From Clostridium frigidicarnis (GTDB taxonomy: Bacteria; Bacillota; Clostridia; Clostridiales; Clostridiaceae), in NCBI RefSeq assembly GCF_900111985.1, contig NZ_FOKI01000029.1, positions 1 through 45,436 on the forward strand: DNA of 45,436 nt, in the 5' to 3' direction. Of the stretch, positions 26,670-37,254 are shown piece by piece. The number at the start of each line of letters is the position of its first letter. The first letter of the stretch is position 1. Below the pieces are notes generated by a model. The model saw nothing but the letters and a program-made list of their open reading frames with translations. It did no database searches and was not told the origin of the DNA. The translations under genes were made by a program, and so were the position numbers.

Positions 26670-27894
26670 TGTTGATGAGATAAGAAAAGATTTTCCAATA
26701 CTTTCTCAGAAAATAAATGATAAAGAGTTAGTATATTTAGATAATGCAGCTACAACCCATAAACCATTAGAAGTTTTAAATGCTATAAATAACTATTATA
26801 CAGAGATTAATGCTAACCCTCATAGAGGAGCTCATTACTTAAGCGTGAAAGCAACAGAGAAATATGAAGGAGCAAGAGAAATAGTACGAGAATTTATAAA
26901 TGCAGATAATTCTTGTGAAGTAATATTTACAAAGAATGCAACAGAAGCCTTAAATTTATTGGCTTATTCATATGGAATGACATTTATAAATGAAGGTGAT
27001 GAAATAGTATTATCTATACTAGAGCACCATAGTAATATAATTCCATGGCAGAGGGTTGCAAAAGCAAAAGGTGCAATAATTAAATATATGTATATAGATA
27101 AGGATGGTAGAATACCTAAAGAAGAAATAAATTTAAAGATAACAGATAAAACTAAAATTGTAGCCATAAGTCATATATCTAATGCCATTGGAGTTATAAA
27201 TCCTATAAATCATATAATATCTGAGGCACACAAAAATGGAGCAAAAGTAGTTTTAGATGTTAGTCAGAGTGCACCACATATGAAGATAGATGTTAAAAAA
27301 TTAAATTGTGATTTTATGGTTTTTTCAGGTCATAAGATGTTAGCACCAATGGGTATAGGTGTTTTGTACGGAAGAAAAAGTCTATTAGAAGAAATTCCAC
27401 CTTTCTTATCGGGAGGAGATATGATAGAGTATGTTTCTGAGCAAAATGCTACTTTTGCTGAATTACCTTATAAGTTTGAGGCAGGAACTCAAAATGTAGA
27501 AGGTGCAATTGGATTATCAGTAGCGATTGATTATATACAAAAAATTGGCTTTGAAAATATTAAAAATATTGAAGAAGAATTAACAAAGTATGCACTGGAA
27601 AAAATGAAAGAAATACCATATGTAACCATAATAGGGCCTAAAAATATGGAAAATAGAAGCTCGGTAATTTCCTTTATTGTTGAAGATGTACATCCTCATG
27701 ATGTAGCTAGTATACTTGATAATTATGGAATAGCAATAAGATCAGGTCATCATTGTGCTCAACCTTTAATGAAGTATTTAGAAGTAAATGCTACATCAAG
27801 AATAAGTTTTTATTTTTATAACAAGAAAGAAGATGTTGATAAGTTTATAGAAGCTTTAAAAAAGGTTAGGGGGTGGCTTGGATATGAATCTTAA
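26662..27894 (+). CDS. sufS: Cysteine desulfurase SufS
   Basis: 410 residues, PLP enzyme. Motifs: LVYLDNAATTHKP, NANPHRGAHYLS, EHHSNIIPWQ, VVLDVSQSAPH, the PLP lysine in FMVFSGHKMLAPMGIGVLYG, and active-site cysteine in IRSGHHCAQPLMKYL. It supplies sulfur from cysteine to SufU and SufB. Group II type, unlike the smaller desulfurase-like protein at 5072. AGGAGG lies within the end of sufD. Confidence 0.97.
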   Translation: MINVDEIRKDFPILSQKINDKELVYLDNAATTHKPLEVLNAINNYYTEINANPHRGAHYLSVKATEKYEGAREIVREFINADNSCEVIFTKNATEALNLLAYSYGMTFINEGDEIVLSILEHHSNIIPWQRVAKAKGAIIKYMYIDKDGRIPKEEINLKITDKTKIVAISHISNAIGVINPINHIISEAHKNGAKVVLDVSQSAPHMKIDVKKLNCDFMVFSGHKMLAPMGIGVLYGRKSLLEEIPPFLSGGDMIEYVSEQNATFAELPYKFEAGTQNVEGAIGLSVAIDYIQKIGFENIKNIEEELTKYALEKMKEIPYVTIIGPKNMENRSSVISFIVEDVHPHDVASILDNYGIAIRSGHHCAQPLMKYLEVNATSRISFYFYNKKEDVDKFIEALKKVRGWLGYES

Positions 27895-28315
27895 TGACAT
27901 ATATACTGAGCTTATAATGGAGCATAATAAGAGCAGCAGAAACAGAAGACATTTAGATAAGCCTAGCATTATAGAACTTGGACATAATCCTAGTTGTGGA
28001 GATGAGATTGCATTAGAAGTTAAGTTTAATGGTAACAGTATAGAAGATGCATCATTTACTGGGTGCGGATGTGCTATATCACAGTCATCAACATCTATAA
28101 TGATAGACTTAATAAAGGGAAAATCAAAAGAAGAAGCATTAGAATTGGTAGAGAAGTTTATATCAATGATAAAGAAAGAAATAACATCTGAAGAAGAGCT
28201 GGAAGAACTTGAAGATGCTATAGCATTTAAAAACATATCAAATATGCCAGCAAGAGTTAAATGTGCTGTTTTAGCTTGGCATACATTAAAAGAAAGTATA
28301 AATAAGAATGAGTAA
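27884..28315 (+). CDS. sufU: Sulfur-transfer protein SufU
   Basis: 143 residues, IscU-like fold with the zinc/sulfur ligands of SufU: HNPSCGDEI, TGCGCAISQSS and RVKCAVLAWHTL. An insert of about 15-20 residues with Glu-rich KKEITSEEELEELED separates the second and third cysteines, typical of Gram-positive SufU. It accepts persulfide sulfur from SufS. The frame opens at TTG 27878, but ATG 27884 has better spacing from AGGGGGTG. It overlaps sufS by 11 bases. Confidence 0.94.
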   Translation: MNLNDIYTELIMEHNKSSRNRRHLDKPSIIELGHNPSCGDEIALEVKFNGNSIEDASFTGCGCAISQSSTSIMIDLIKGKSKEEALELVEKFISMIKKEITSEEELEELEDAIAFKNISNMPARVKCAVLAWHTLKESINKNE

Positions 28316-28321
28316 TATGAA

Positions 28322-28360
28322 AATATGATTTAATTATAATTAATTAAGTCATATTTTTTT
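28322..28360 (+). terminator. suf operon terminator
   Basis: Fourteen-bp stem AATATGATTTAATT/AATTAAGTCATATT with one G-U pair, six-base loop, and T-run to 28360. Confidence 0.88.
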
Positions 28361-28577
28361 TATAATACAATAAAGAAAATATTCAAAAAAATTGTTAAAA
28401 AAATATCACTAATTGTCGAAAAATAAGAAATGCACTAAGAGAGAGGAAATGAGAGAAACAATGAGAAAAATAAGAATTAAATAGGGGTAATAAAAAATTT
28501 TTGGGTTGAAACAAGTAAATGTTTTCAATTAATATAGTACTATAATTTAAGTGAATATGAATTTGGCAGAGAATTAG

Positions 28578-28625
28578 AGCCGGGAATTTAAGAGGATTTA
28601 TCTTTTTATTCTTAGGGCTTTTTTT
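28578..28625 (+). promoter_or_regulatory. Attenuator-like leader of glpK
   Basis: Nested pairings AGCC/GGCT (28578-28581/28616-28619), GAAT/ATTC (28584-28587/28608-28611) and AAGA/TCTT (28590-28593/28601-28604) form a hairpin followed by a T7 run, 44 bp before glpK. In Bacillus the antiterminator GlpP acts at leader terminators of glp genes; the same is inferred here. GGCAGAGAATTAGAGCCGGG just upstream may be part of the binding site. No clear signal in 28361-28560. Confidence 0.55.
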
Positions 28626-28662
28626 GTTAGTATAAGTAATAAAAAAAGGTTTAGGGGAGTGA

Positions 28663-30159
<1,497 letters not shown>

Positions 30160-30227
30160 AATTATAAATATAAAATCTTAATGAATTATTTTTTAAAACA
30201 ACGAGAAGATATTCATTATAGATGAAT

Positions 30228-30274
30228 AAAAGCTATGAGACATAGGAGATACATTCTATATTTCATAGCTTTTA
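30228..30274 (+). terminator. glpK terminator
   Basis: AAAAGCTATGA/TCATAGCTTTT stem (30228-30238/30263-30273) with a nested ATAG/CTAT pair; short T tail. Confidence 0.75.
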
Positions 30275-30284
30275 AAGTTTTATC

Positions 30285-30420
30285 TGATTTCTAGTGGCTC
30301 TAACACTTCAACCTTCTACAAGTTGGAGATAGGGGTCATCACGACTTTAGATAAGTTCTTCTAAGCTCTTCTAAGTTTTAGGTAGAATAAGGTAGTTTTC
30401 TTAATAAAGCTATATTTTAA
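30285..30420 (-). other. Unassigned structured-looking intergenic segment
   Basis: Contains CTTCAAC/GTTGGAG pairing (30308-30330 region), a doubled CTTCTAAG (30360-30377) and, read on the minus strand, AGAGCCACTAGAAATCAGAT. No known RNA family was recognised. The segment after it to 30500 is AT-rich with no signal. Confidence 0.25.
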
Positions 30421-30519
30421 GCTAAGAATTACTTTCTATATAAAGTAAGAATAAAAAATCTATATAAGAGAAGTATAAAAATATAGGATGAAATATAAAA
30501 GCTAAGGAAGTGAAAATAT

Positions 30520-30666
30520 ATGAGTAAAAATAAAGATACCCAAAAATCTAAAAATCAAAGTTTAGCAGCTCATGGCGATGATAGTGCTAAATCTAAAACG
30601 GGATATAATAGTGCAGGAAATAGCGCATTATCAGAAGATGCAAGAAATACTAAGGGAAAGAAATAA
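30520..30666 (+). CDS. Small hydrophilic protein, 48 residues
   Basis: A 49-codon ORF: ATG 30520 with AAGGAAGTG eight bases upstream, ending TAA 30664-30666. The protein begins MSKNKDTQKSKNQSLAAHGD and ends SALSEDARNTKGKK. It is rich in Lys, Asn, Ser and Asp with no hydrophobic core, so probably disordered. It resembles, from memory only, short conserved clostridial proteins of the CPC_1213 type, whose role is unknown. A strong terminator follows within three bases, supporting a real gene. A longer ORF in another frame here is a shadow. Confidence 0.6.
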   Translation: MSKNKDTQKSKNQSLAAHGDDSAKSKTGYNSAGNSALSEDARNTKGKK

Positions 30667-30700
30667 AAATAAGACTGCTGGTAATCAGCAGTCTTATTTT
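30666..30700. terminator. Bidirectional terminator of the small gene and kamE
   Basis: Fifteen-bp perfect stem AAAATAAGACTGCTG/CAGCAGTCTTATTTT, loop GTAAT. It overlaps the stop codons of both convergent genes. Confidence 0.92.
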
Positions 30701-31488
30701 TATTTTAAGCCTCTACTTGTAATTTCAGTTACAGCAAATGTAGCTACATCATCTGCATATTTACCAGGACCAAAACCAGCATCATAACCAAGCTCTTTTG
30801 CAAGCTCATGGCTTATTCTTGGACCACCACATATTAAAATAACTTTATCTCTAATTCCTTCAGCTTCTAATAGTTCTACAAGTTCAGTAAGATTTTGAAT
30901 GTGAACATTTTTTTGAGTAACTGTTTGAGATACTAGAAGAACATCAGCTTTAAGTTCTATAGCTTTTTTTATAAAATCTTCATTAGCAACTTGGCTACCA
31001 AGATTATATGCATCAATCATATCATATCTTTCAAGTCCATAATGACCTGCATAACCTTTCATATTCATGACGGCATCTATACCAACCGTATGAGCATCTG
31101 TTCCAGTACTAGCTCCAACTATTACAATGTTACGTTTAATATTTTCTTTAATATATTCATTTATTTCTTCCATAGATAGTGTGTCTACTTCAACTGTTTG
31201 GACATGTATAGATTCATAGTCAACAGTTGAATTTATACTTCCATAAACAACATAGAAAGTAAAATTTTTATCAAGGGATTGATGATGAGCAACATTTGGT
31301 TCCTCAAGTCCCATCTTCTTTGCTAATAGTTTAGCAGCCTCTGCACCTTTATCATTATCTGGAACAGGAAGGGTAAAGCTTACTTGAACTTTTCCATCAT
31401 TCATGGTATCACCATAAGGTTTAAGCTTAGTTAAATCAAGTGTTTTATCAAATTCTCTTTTATCAGTAGAATATAAACCTCCACTCAT
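30700..31488 (-). CDS. kamE: Lysine 5,6-aminomutase beta subunit
   Basis: 262 residues. The cobalamin-binding Rossmann domain carries the base-off DxHxxG motif in GASTGTDAHTVGID with His133; Lys144 in MNMKGYAGHY corresponds to the lysine that holds PLP, both at the numbering of the characterised enzyme. With KamD it converts beta-lysine to 3,5-diaminohexanoate using adenosylcobalamin and PLP. It overlaps the kamD stop by one base (TAATG). Confidence 0.96.
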   Translation of the reverse strand: MSGGLYSTDKREFDKTLDLTKLKPYGDTMNDGKVQVSFTLPVPDNDKGAEAAKLLAKKMGLEEPNVAHHQSLDKNFTFYVVYGSINSTVDYESIHVQTVEVDTLSMEEINEYIKENIKRNIVIVGASTGTDAHTVGIDAVMNMKGYAGHYGLERYDMIDAYNLGSQVANEDFIKKAIELKADVLLVSQTVTQKNVHIQNLTELVELLEAEGIRDKVILICGGPRISHELAKELGYDAGFGPGKYADDVATFAVTEITSRGLK

Positions 31489-33044
31489 TATTTATCCCCT
31501 CCTAACATTAAGTCTATAAATGGATTGAAATATTCATTAGCTTTTTCTGTTACACCAGCTAATCCTTTACCTCCATCAATTGGACGCTTAACTCCTCCAA
31601 AGATACCTTTTTCTAGAGTTTTAAATAATCCTTCTCCTTCAATTTCACCTAAAAGATCACAGGCTTTGTAAAGAACTTCATCAACTCTTTTTTCCATTAG
31701 TCCGCCTTGTTTAAAAGTTATTTCAGAGCCAAGATCGGCCATAGTATGAGCTATATACTGAGCATTTTCTATAGATAAAAATCTATCTGACATAAAAGGA
31801 GTATGAATAGCTTCAGTTAACATACCTAAAAGATGAATTCTTTGGTTTGTAAGAACTGTAACTATATTAAATAAAGCATCTTGAACTTGACCCTTAAATA
31901 CATTGCCTGTCATAAATTTAGTAGGAGGCATATATTTAAGAGGAGCTTTTGGGAAAATTTCTCTAGCCATTTGAGCTTGAGCAAGTTCATAAAGGAATCC
32001 ATTCTTAACATCAGGATTTATTTCAAATGCATGTCCTAAACCTTGTTGCTCAGATGGTAAACCAGCTATTAGTGCAAATTGTTCATTCATAAGTTGAGAT
32101 GCTAGTACTGTGTGAGCTTCCTCTACAGCATCAGCAGTTGTTAAATAGTTATCTTCACCAGTGTTTATAATAACGCCGGCATATCCATTTATAACTCTTG
32201 AGAAGAATTGGTCTACAATAGTTCTTTTCATATTTATATCTCTGAACAAGATTCCATAAAGAGCATCATTAAGCATTACATCTAATCTTTCAATAGCTCC
32301 CATTGCTGCAATTTCAGGCATGCAAAGACCAGAACAATAGTTACATAATCTTATATATCGTCCAAGTTCTTCACCAATATCATCTAGAGCTTTTCTCATA
32401 AGTCTAAAGTTTTCTTGAGTAGCAACAGTTCCACCAAAACCTTCTGTGGTTTCACCATATGGAACATAGTCAAGAAGACTTTGACCAGTTGTTCTTATAA
32501 CAGCTATTACATCTGCACCTTGTTTAGCAGCCGCAACAGCTTGGGTAATATCCTCATATATATTACCAGTTGCGACTATAACATATAATAAAGGTCCTGT
32601 TTTATCGCCATATTTATTTAATAAATTATCACGTTTATCTCTATTTTCTTTAATTAAGCTTACATATTCCTTAGCTATAGGCATTATAGCCATTTTAATT
32701 TCAAATAAATCTGAAGATGGTAAAGTAGTTAAGTTAAGGTCTTTGCTACTAACCTTTTCAGCAATTTCTTGAGGTTTTAGACCTGTTTGAACCATAGCAT
32801 TTCCTATAAAATAAGCTGCACCTAATGAAAGGGCACCATTATTAGAAATATTATCAACTACTATATTAGGTAATGGAACCCCAACCTCATCAACTCCATC
32901 TATTCCAAGAAGTCTACACACAGTTCTTTCAACTGCAACAGTTGTATGCTTATCAATAAATTCTTGAGTATCTACTGCTATATTTTTAGCATGTTGTCGA
33001 GCTTTCTCAACAACTTCAAAATTAAGATTTACTTTACTTTCCAT
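31488..33044 (-). CDS. kamD: Lysine 5,6-aminomutase alpha subunit
   Basis: 518 residues, the large subunit of the adenosylcobalamin/PLP aminomutase: VERTVCRLLGIDGVDEVGVPLPN, a TIM-barrel core with VIAVIRTTGQSLLDYVPYG and TEGFGGTVATQENFRLMRKAL, and SGLCMPEIAAMGAIERLDVMLNDALYGI. It binds PLP-substrate while KamE carries the cofactor. GGGGG precedes ATG 33044, three bases after kamC. Confidence 0.96.
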   Translation of the reverse strand: MESKVNLNFEVVEKARQHAKNIAVDTQEFIDKHTTVAVERTVCRLLGIDGVDEVGVPLPNIVVDNISNNGALSLGAAYFIGNAMVQTGLKPQEIAEKVSSKDLNLTTLPSSDLFEIKMAIMPIAKEYVSLIKENRDKRDNLLNKYGDKTGPLLYVIVATGNIYEDITQAVAAAKQGADVIAVIRTTGQSLLDYVPYGETTEGFGGTVATQENFRLMRKALDDIGEELGRYIRLCNYCSGLCMPEIAAMGAIERLDVMLNDALYGILFRDINMKRTIVDQFFSRVINGYAGVIINTGEDNYLTTADAVEEAHTVLASQLMNEQFALIAGLPSEQQGLGHAFEINPDVKNGFLYELAQAQMAREIFPKAPLKYMPPTKFMTGNVFKGQVQDALFNIVTVLTNQRIHLLGMLTEAIHTPFMSDRFLSIENAQYIAHTMADLGSEITFKQGGLMEKRVDEVLYKACDLLGEIEGEGLFKTLEKGIFGGVKRPIDGGKGLAGVTEKANEYFNPFIDLMLGGDK

Positions 33045-33047
33045 ATT

Positions 33048-34544
33048 CTAATCCCCCTCTTCAAGACTTTGATTATAAAGATTTTTAGCAATTTCTATAA
33101 TTTCTTCTTCTAAGCCAAGTAATATACATATATTTAAAGCGTCCTTAGGAACATTATTTTCCTTAGAAACACGTTCTAACCGATAATTCATATGATCTTG
33201 TATTATTTCGATTGAATGAGTTTTATTTAAATCTATACTTTTCTTTAAACTATCAAAACTTAACTGTTTTAATCCTATAACCTGATAATGAACCATTGTA
33301 GAGTCAACTATGTTGTCATAGTGAGTTGATATAAGACTAATAGATTGAAGCTTGTTTAAATATTTACATAATGATTTTACAAGGAAAGATCCTTCTTTAG
33401 GATTAGTTCCTCTTGCAAATTCATCTAAGGTAATAAGTCCATTTTTATTTTTACTATGAGCTAGTACTTGTTTCAATTTCATAATCTCAGCACCAAATGT
33501 TGATAGCCCTTGGTGGACAGATTGAAGATCATCAGAGATGAAATATATAAAGTCTAACAAAGGGATTGTCGCTTCATTACAGAAAACAAAGAAGCCCATT
33601 TGAGTAAGAAGAATATTTAATACAAGAGTTTTTAGCGTTATACTTTTTCCACCCATATTAGCTCCAGTTATAACTGTTGTACCGCTAGCAATTTCTATAG
33701 TTACAGGAGTAAAAATCTTTGACTTTTTCTTTAAAATAGAAGCAACTTCAGGATTTACTCCATCAATTATTTTTATATACATTGAGTCACTTATATTAGG
33801 TCTTGACCCATTAAGAGTAATGGTAAGTTTGGACTTTGCAATTAAAAAATCTAATTTTCCTACAGACCGTATATTTTCTCTTATTATATCTATATAGTTT
33901 TTAATATTATTAGATAAAAATTTCCTTATATTTAATTCCTCTTCTTCTTCAAGAACAACATAGCTAAGTCTTTTTTCTTTTAATGAAGTAATTGAAGTTT
34001 CATCAGAGGAAGTAAAAATTTCCTTTTCAATTGAGCGTTTTTTATTACGTATTTCTTTTAACTTATCAGAGTACTTATCATAAATATGAAAGGTAGGTAA
34101 TTTTTTACCTTCAGGATCTAAAAGATTTATAACAGGTTCTAATGAAATAAAATTAATATCTTTAAGATGTAACTCTAAATTAAGTTCATTAAAACATTCT
34201 CTTAATTCATAAATTACTAAAGCAAAACTCTTTATTTCAAATAATTCAACATCATCAAGAGGTGAGCCATTTTCACACCTTATTAAAGAATTAGATATAT
34301 CTTTAATTTTACAAAATAACCTTTCAATATTTTTGAAAAGCTGTTTTGAGGATACATAGTTATTAATAATAGATTCTATATTATTTAATTCATCTATTAA
34401 AAGATGCTTTGAACTTTCATTAAAAGGTTTTATATTTTTTCTTAATTTATCACCTAAAGGAGTAATTACCTCTAGTTGATTTATTACATATGTAAAACCT
34501 ATTTGATCTCTTTGATATTGATCTAAAAAGTAAATATTAATCAC
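33048..34544 (-). CDS. kamC: MutS-like ATPase of the lysine cluster (KamC-type)
   Basis: About 495 residues. The C-terminal half is a MutS-family ATPase: Walker A ITGANMGGKSITLKTL, SDDLQSVHQGLSTFGAEIMKL (signature-like loop), Walker B GLITLDEFARGTNPKEG and STHYDN. The N-terminal mismatch-recognition domain of MutS is missing, so it is not a repair protein. It lies between kamB and kamD, as in other lysine clusters, and may reactivate or load cofactor on the aminomutase. Start: GTG 34544 abuts AGGAG, so an ATT at 34535 (one base after the kamB stop, eight bases from AGGAGG) is the better guess. Confidence 0.85.
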   Translation of the reverse strand: MINIYFLDQYQRDQIGFTYVINQLEVITPLGDKLRKNIKPFNESSKHLLIDELNNIESIINNYVSSKQLFKNIERLFCKIKDISNSLIRCENGSPLDDVELFEIKSFALVIYELRECFNELNLELHLKDINFISLEPVINLLDPEGKKLPTFHIYDKYSDKLKEIRNKKRSIEKEIFTSSDETSITSLKEKRLSYVVLEEEEELNIRKFLSNNIKNYIDIIRENIRSVGKLDFLIAKSKLTITLNGSRPNISDSMYIKIIDGVNPEVASILKKKSKIFTPVTIEIASGTTVITGANMGGKSITLKTLVLNILLTQMGFFVFCNEATIPLLDFIYFISDDLQSVHQGLSTFGAEIMKLKQVLAHSKNKNGLITLDEFARGTNPKEGSFLVKSLCKYLNKLQSISLISTHYDNIVDSTMVHYQVIGLKQLSFDSLKKSIDLNKTHSIEIIQDHMNYRLERVSKENNVPKDALNICILLGLEEEIIEIAKNLYNQSLEEGD

Positions 34545-35568
34545 CTCCTATTACATCGAAAACAGGTAGAGATATTTTTTCACGCATTAACTTTAAAAAA
34601 ATACCTTTATCAAATTCATATCCATATGGAGATTTAGGATTACAAGTAACACAAAGGAGATTTATGGGCTCTAAAACTTTTAGAGCCCCTCCTTTATAAA
34701 GGAATTTGTTTAATGTATCTTTTTGAATAAATAGCTTAGTGCCATCATCAATTATTATAGTAAGATTTGAAATATCACAATTCTTAACTAAATCATTTAG
34801 GAGTTTGTCATAAACTACACCTTTTATATAAATATAAGACACAGAGTCATTAAGGTTATCTATTATTTCCTTGGAGGAACTTAAGGAAGTAATAGAATTT
34901 AATTTTTTAAATTCTCCATTTTTATAAAGAAATGTAACTCTATAAGAATCATCTAAATTGCTACATACAGAATAAACATTTTTATCTTCAATCATAGGGG
35001 TAGAAAGAAGAGTAACACAATGGACTGTATTATCTACAACTTTGTTTATATCCTTATGAAGAGATGCACCAGTAGATAATATAGTTGCTTCTGTAATAGT
35101 TGGAGAAGCAACAGTTCTTCTACTTAAGGCGCCATCAACTATAACTAAATCAGATCCTAAAGATTTTAGTTTTGAACATATTAGGTTCATTTGGCTATTT
35201 AGAGAAGGACCGCCTAAATCAACGTATCCATCACTTAAGGCTCTAGTTATAATAATTTCACCCATTGATGAGTTAATACCAGTTGTAGATAAAATTTCTC
35301 TAGTAATATCACAATATCCAAGACATTGTCTTGCAGTTGCGATTAATGTTCCATTCTTAACATAAATTGTTGGTTTTTCTGTATTAGTAACAACATCGGT
35401 ATCTTCACCGTCTCTTCCTATAGAGGTTAGTGCAAGTTTTATATTTTCTTTATTTAACTTATTTATAATATAATTAAGAACTGTAGTCTTCCCAACATTT
35501 TTAGACATTCCTATTATGGATAACAGGGAATAATTTTTAATAATATCAGTTAGACGATCGTAAGTCAT
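34537..35568 (-). CDS. kamB: P-loop ATPase of the lysine cluster (KamB-type)
   Basis: 343 residues. P-loop SIIGMSKNVGKTTVLNYII near the N-terminus; LALTSIGRDGEDTD, LVIVDGALSRR (Walker B-like) and LLCVTCNPKSPYGYEFD follow. No other domain recognised. It is conserved between kamA and the MutS-like gene in lysine-fermenting clusters and is usually unannotated; a maintenance role for the B12/PLP aminomutase is inferred from context. The frame begins at ATG 35574, but AGGAG lies only one base before it; ATG 35568 is better placed. Confidence 0.8.
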   Translation of the reverse strand: MTYDRLTDIIKNYSLLSIIGMSKNVGKTTVLNYIINKLNKENIKLALTSIGRDGEDTDVVTNTEKPTIYVKNGTLIATARQCLGYCDITREILSTTGINSSMGEIIITRALSDGYVDLGGPSLNSQMNLICSKLKSLGSDLVIVDGALSRRTVASPTITEATILSTGASLHKDINKVVDNTVHCVTLLSTPMIEDKNVYSVCSNLDDSYRVTFLYKNGEFKKLNSITSLSSSKEIIDNLNDSVSYIYIKGVVYDKLLNDLVKNCDISNLTIIIDDGTKLFIQKDTLNKFLYKGGALKVLEPINLLCVTCNPKSPYGYEFDKGIFLKLMREKISLPVFDVIGGD

Positions 35569-35602
35569 AAACATTCTCCTAAATAATTTTTATTACACCA
35601 AG

Positions 35603-36856
35603 TTAGTTATGGTGATTTCTCTTATTTCTTTCTAATCCTTCTGGTTCCAGTGCTAATTTATCTCCTCTTTCAAGAGAGGCAACACCTGTATATTTGTAAT
35701 CTTTTTTACCTGTACACACATCACAATGGCATTCTTCAGAATAACTAGCAGGCTCTTGATAAGTAGTAATAACTCCTTCAAAGTTTCTTAATATAACTTT
35801 ATTTGCACTTTGAGATATAACATAGTTAGGCATTACAGGAGTTTTTCCACCACCACCAGGAGCATCCACAACAAATGTTGGAACACAATATCCAGATGTA
35901 TGTCCTCTTAATCCTTCAATTATTTCTATACCCTTAGATACTGGAGTTCTAAAATGTTCAAGCCCCATTGAAAGATCACATTGGTAAATATAATAAGGTC
36001 TAACTCTTATTTTTACTAAGTCATGAACTAAATCTCTCATAACATGGACACAATCGTTTACACCTTTTAAAAGTACAGATTGATTTCCAAGAGGGACACC
36101 AGCATTAGCTAACTTTTCACAGGCTGCTTTAGTTTCAGGTGTTACTTCATTTGGATGGTTAAAGTGAGTATTTAACCAAATTGGATGATATTTTTTTAGC
36201 ATATTAACTAAATCATCAGTTACTCTTTGAGGTAAAACTACTGGAACTCTTGATCCTATTCTTATAATTTCTACATGAGGGATAGCTCTTAATTTACTGA
36301 TTATATATTCTAGTTTTTCATCAGAAATTAAAAGAGCATCACCACCAGATAGAAGAACATCTCTAACTTGTGGTGTTTTAGCAATATACTCAATAGCTTT
36401 ATCTATTTGAGACAAAGGAAGAGCAGTGTCATTTTGACCAGCAAATCTTCTTCTAGTACAATGTCTACAGTACATAGAGCATTGGTCAGTTACTAAAAGA
36501 AGAACTCTATCAGGATATCTATGAGTTAATCCAGGTACAGGTGAATCCGCATCTTCATGAAGTGGATCTTCAAGATCTGCACATGATTTATGAAGTTCAA
36601 GATTAGTTGGTATAGCTTGTCTTCTTATAGGGTCAAATGGATCATTTGGGTCAATTAAAGATATATAATAAGGAGTTATTGACATTCTTAAAGTTCCAAG
36701 AACATTTTTAACTCCATCTTCTTCTTCAGGTGTTAATGGGATATACTTTTTCAATTCATCTAAAGTTTCAATTCTGTTCTTTAGTTGCCATTTCCAGTCA
36801 TTCCATTGCTCGTCTGAAACATCTTTAAAAAGATCAAAACGTCTATTTATTTTCAC
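35603..36856 (-). CDS. kamA: Lysine 2,3-aminomutase
   Basis: 417 residues, radical SAM enzyme. The cluster motif CSMYCRHC lies at 126-133 (CxxxCxxC); [27 protein letters not shown] and [19 protein letters not shown] follow, with a C-terminal zinc-type CHCDVC. It makes L-beta-lysine from L-lysine using PLP, S-adenosylmethionine and a 4Fe-4S cluster. GTG start 36856 behind AGGAGTG. The upstream gap of 440 bp, holding an R1 copy, separates it from kdd. A possible own promoter (TTAACA..TATATA) lies at about 36880-36915. Confidence 0.97.
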   Translation of the reverse strand: MKINRRFDLFKDVSDEQWNDWKWQLKNRIETLDELKKYIPLTPEEEDGVKNVLGTLRMSITPYYISLIDPNDPFDPIRRQAIPTNLELHKSCADLEDPLHEDADSPVPGLTHRYPDRVLLLVTDQCSMYCRHCTRRRFAGQNDTALPLSQIDKAIEYIAKTPQVRDVLLSGGDALLISDEKLEYIISKLRAIPHVEIIRIGSRVPVVLPQRVTDDLVNMLKKYHPIWLNTHFNHPNEVTPETKAACEKLANAGVPLGNQSVLLKGVNDCVHVMRDLVHDLVKIRVRPYYIYQCDLSMGLEHFRTPVSKGIEIIEGLRGHTSGYCVPTFVVDAPGGGGKTPVMPNYVISQSANKVILRNFEGVITTYQEPASYSEECHCDVCTGKKDYKYTGVASLERGDKLALEPEGLERNKRNHHN

Positions 36857-36932
36857 TACAAAACACTCCTGACATTATTTTATATATTATGATATAATAT
36901 AGCTTGTTAATTTTTAAAAATTATTTTCATTT

Positions 36933-36975
36933 ATTCCTATAAAATAGTTGTATCTATTTTATAGGAATTTTTTTG
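36933..36975 (+). terminator. Plus-oriented hairpin with T-run, upstream of kamA
   Basis: Fifteen-bp perfect stem ATTCCTATAAAATAG/CTATTTTATAGGAAT, six-base loop, then T7 on the + strand. No + gene precedes it. On the minus strand, where the operon runs, no T-run follows, so it should not block kamA. Confidence 0.6.
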
Positions 36976-37044
36976 CTTTATAGGATATTATAAAATTTCG
37001 AATCTATGGGTAACTTTGATAACTATTAAAACATATAGATTTTT

Positions 37045-37212
37045 TAGTTGATAATTGAAGGTTGAGAGTTGAGAGTGAAGGATAAATCCTCTTAGGAAGA
37101 TTTTAAAACTTAAAAAATACAATTAAAGAAAATCTGTGATTTTTATCCTAAACTTTCAACTCTCCACTCTCCACTTTCAACTAAAAAGGGCACAGCCACT
37201 TTGTTCTACAAA
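37045..37212 (+). repeat. R1 repeat, copy D
   Basis: AGGATAAATCCTCTTAGGAA, AAAGAAAATCTGTGATTTTT, CTTTCAACTCTCCACTCTCC and AAAAAGGGCACAGCCACTTT in the R1 order. It lies in the kdd-kamA gap. A shared flank with copy A (TTTATAGGATATTATAAAAT, at 1023 and 36977) precedes it. Confidence 0.75.
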
Positions 37213-37254
37213 AGTATAGGAATTTATAGAAATTTTCAATTCTAAAATACTGAA

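Noticed and set aside
30572-30787. Plus-strand 71-codon ORF across the small gene and the kamE end
   Set aside because: Out of frame with the better 48-residue gene, crosses a strong terminator and has no ribosome site.
33048-34544. DNA mismatch repair MutS
   Set aside because: The ATPase is MutS-like but the mismatch-binding N-terminal domains are missing and the context is lysine fermentation.
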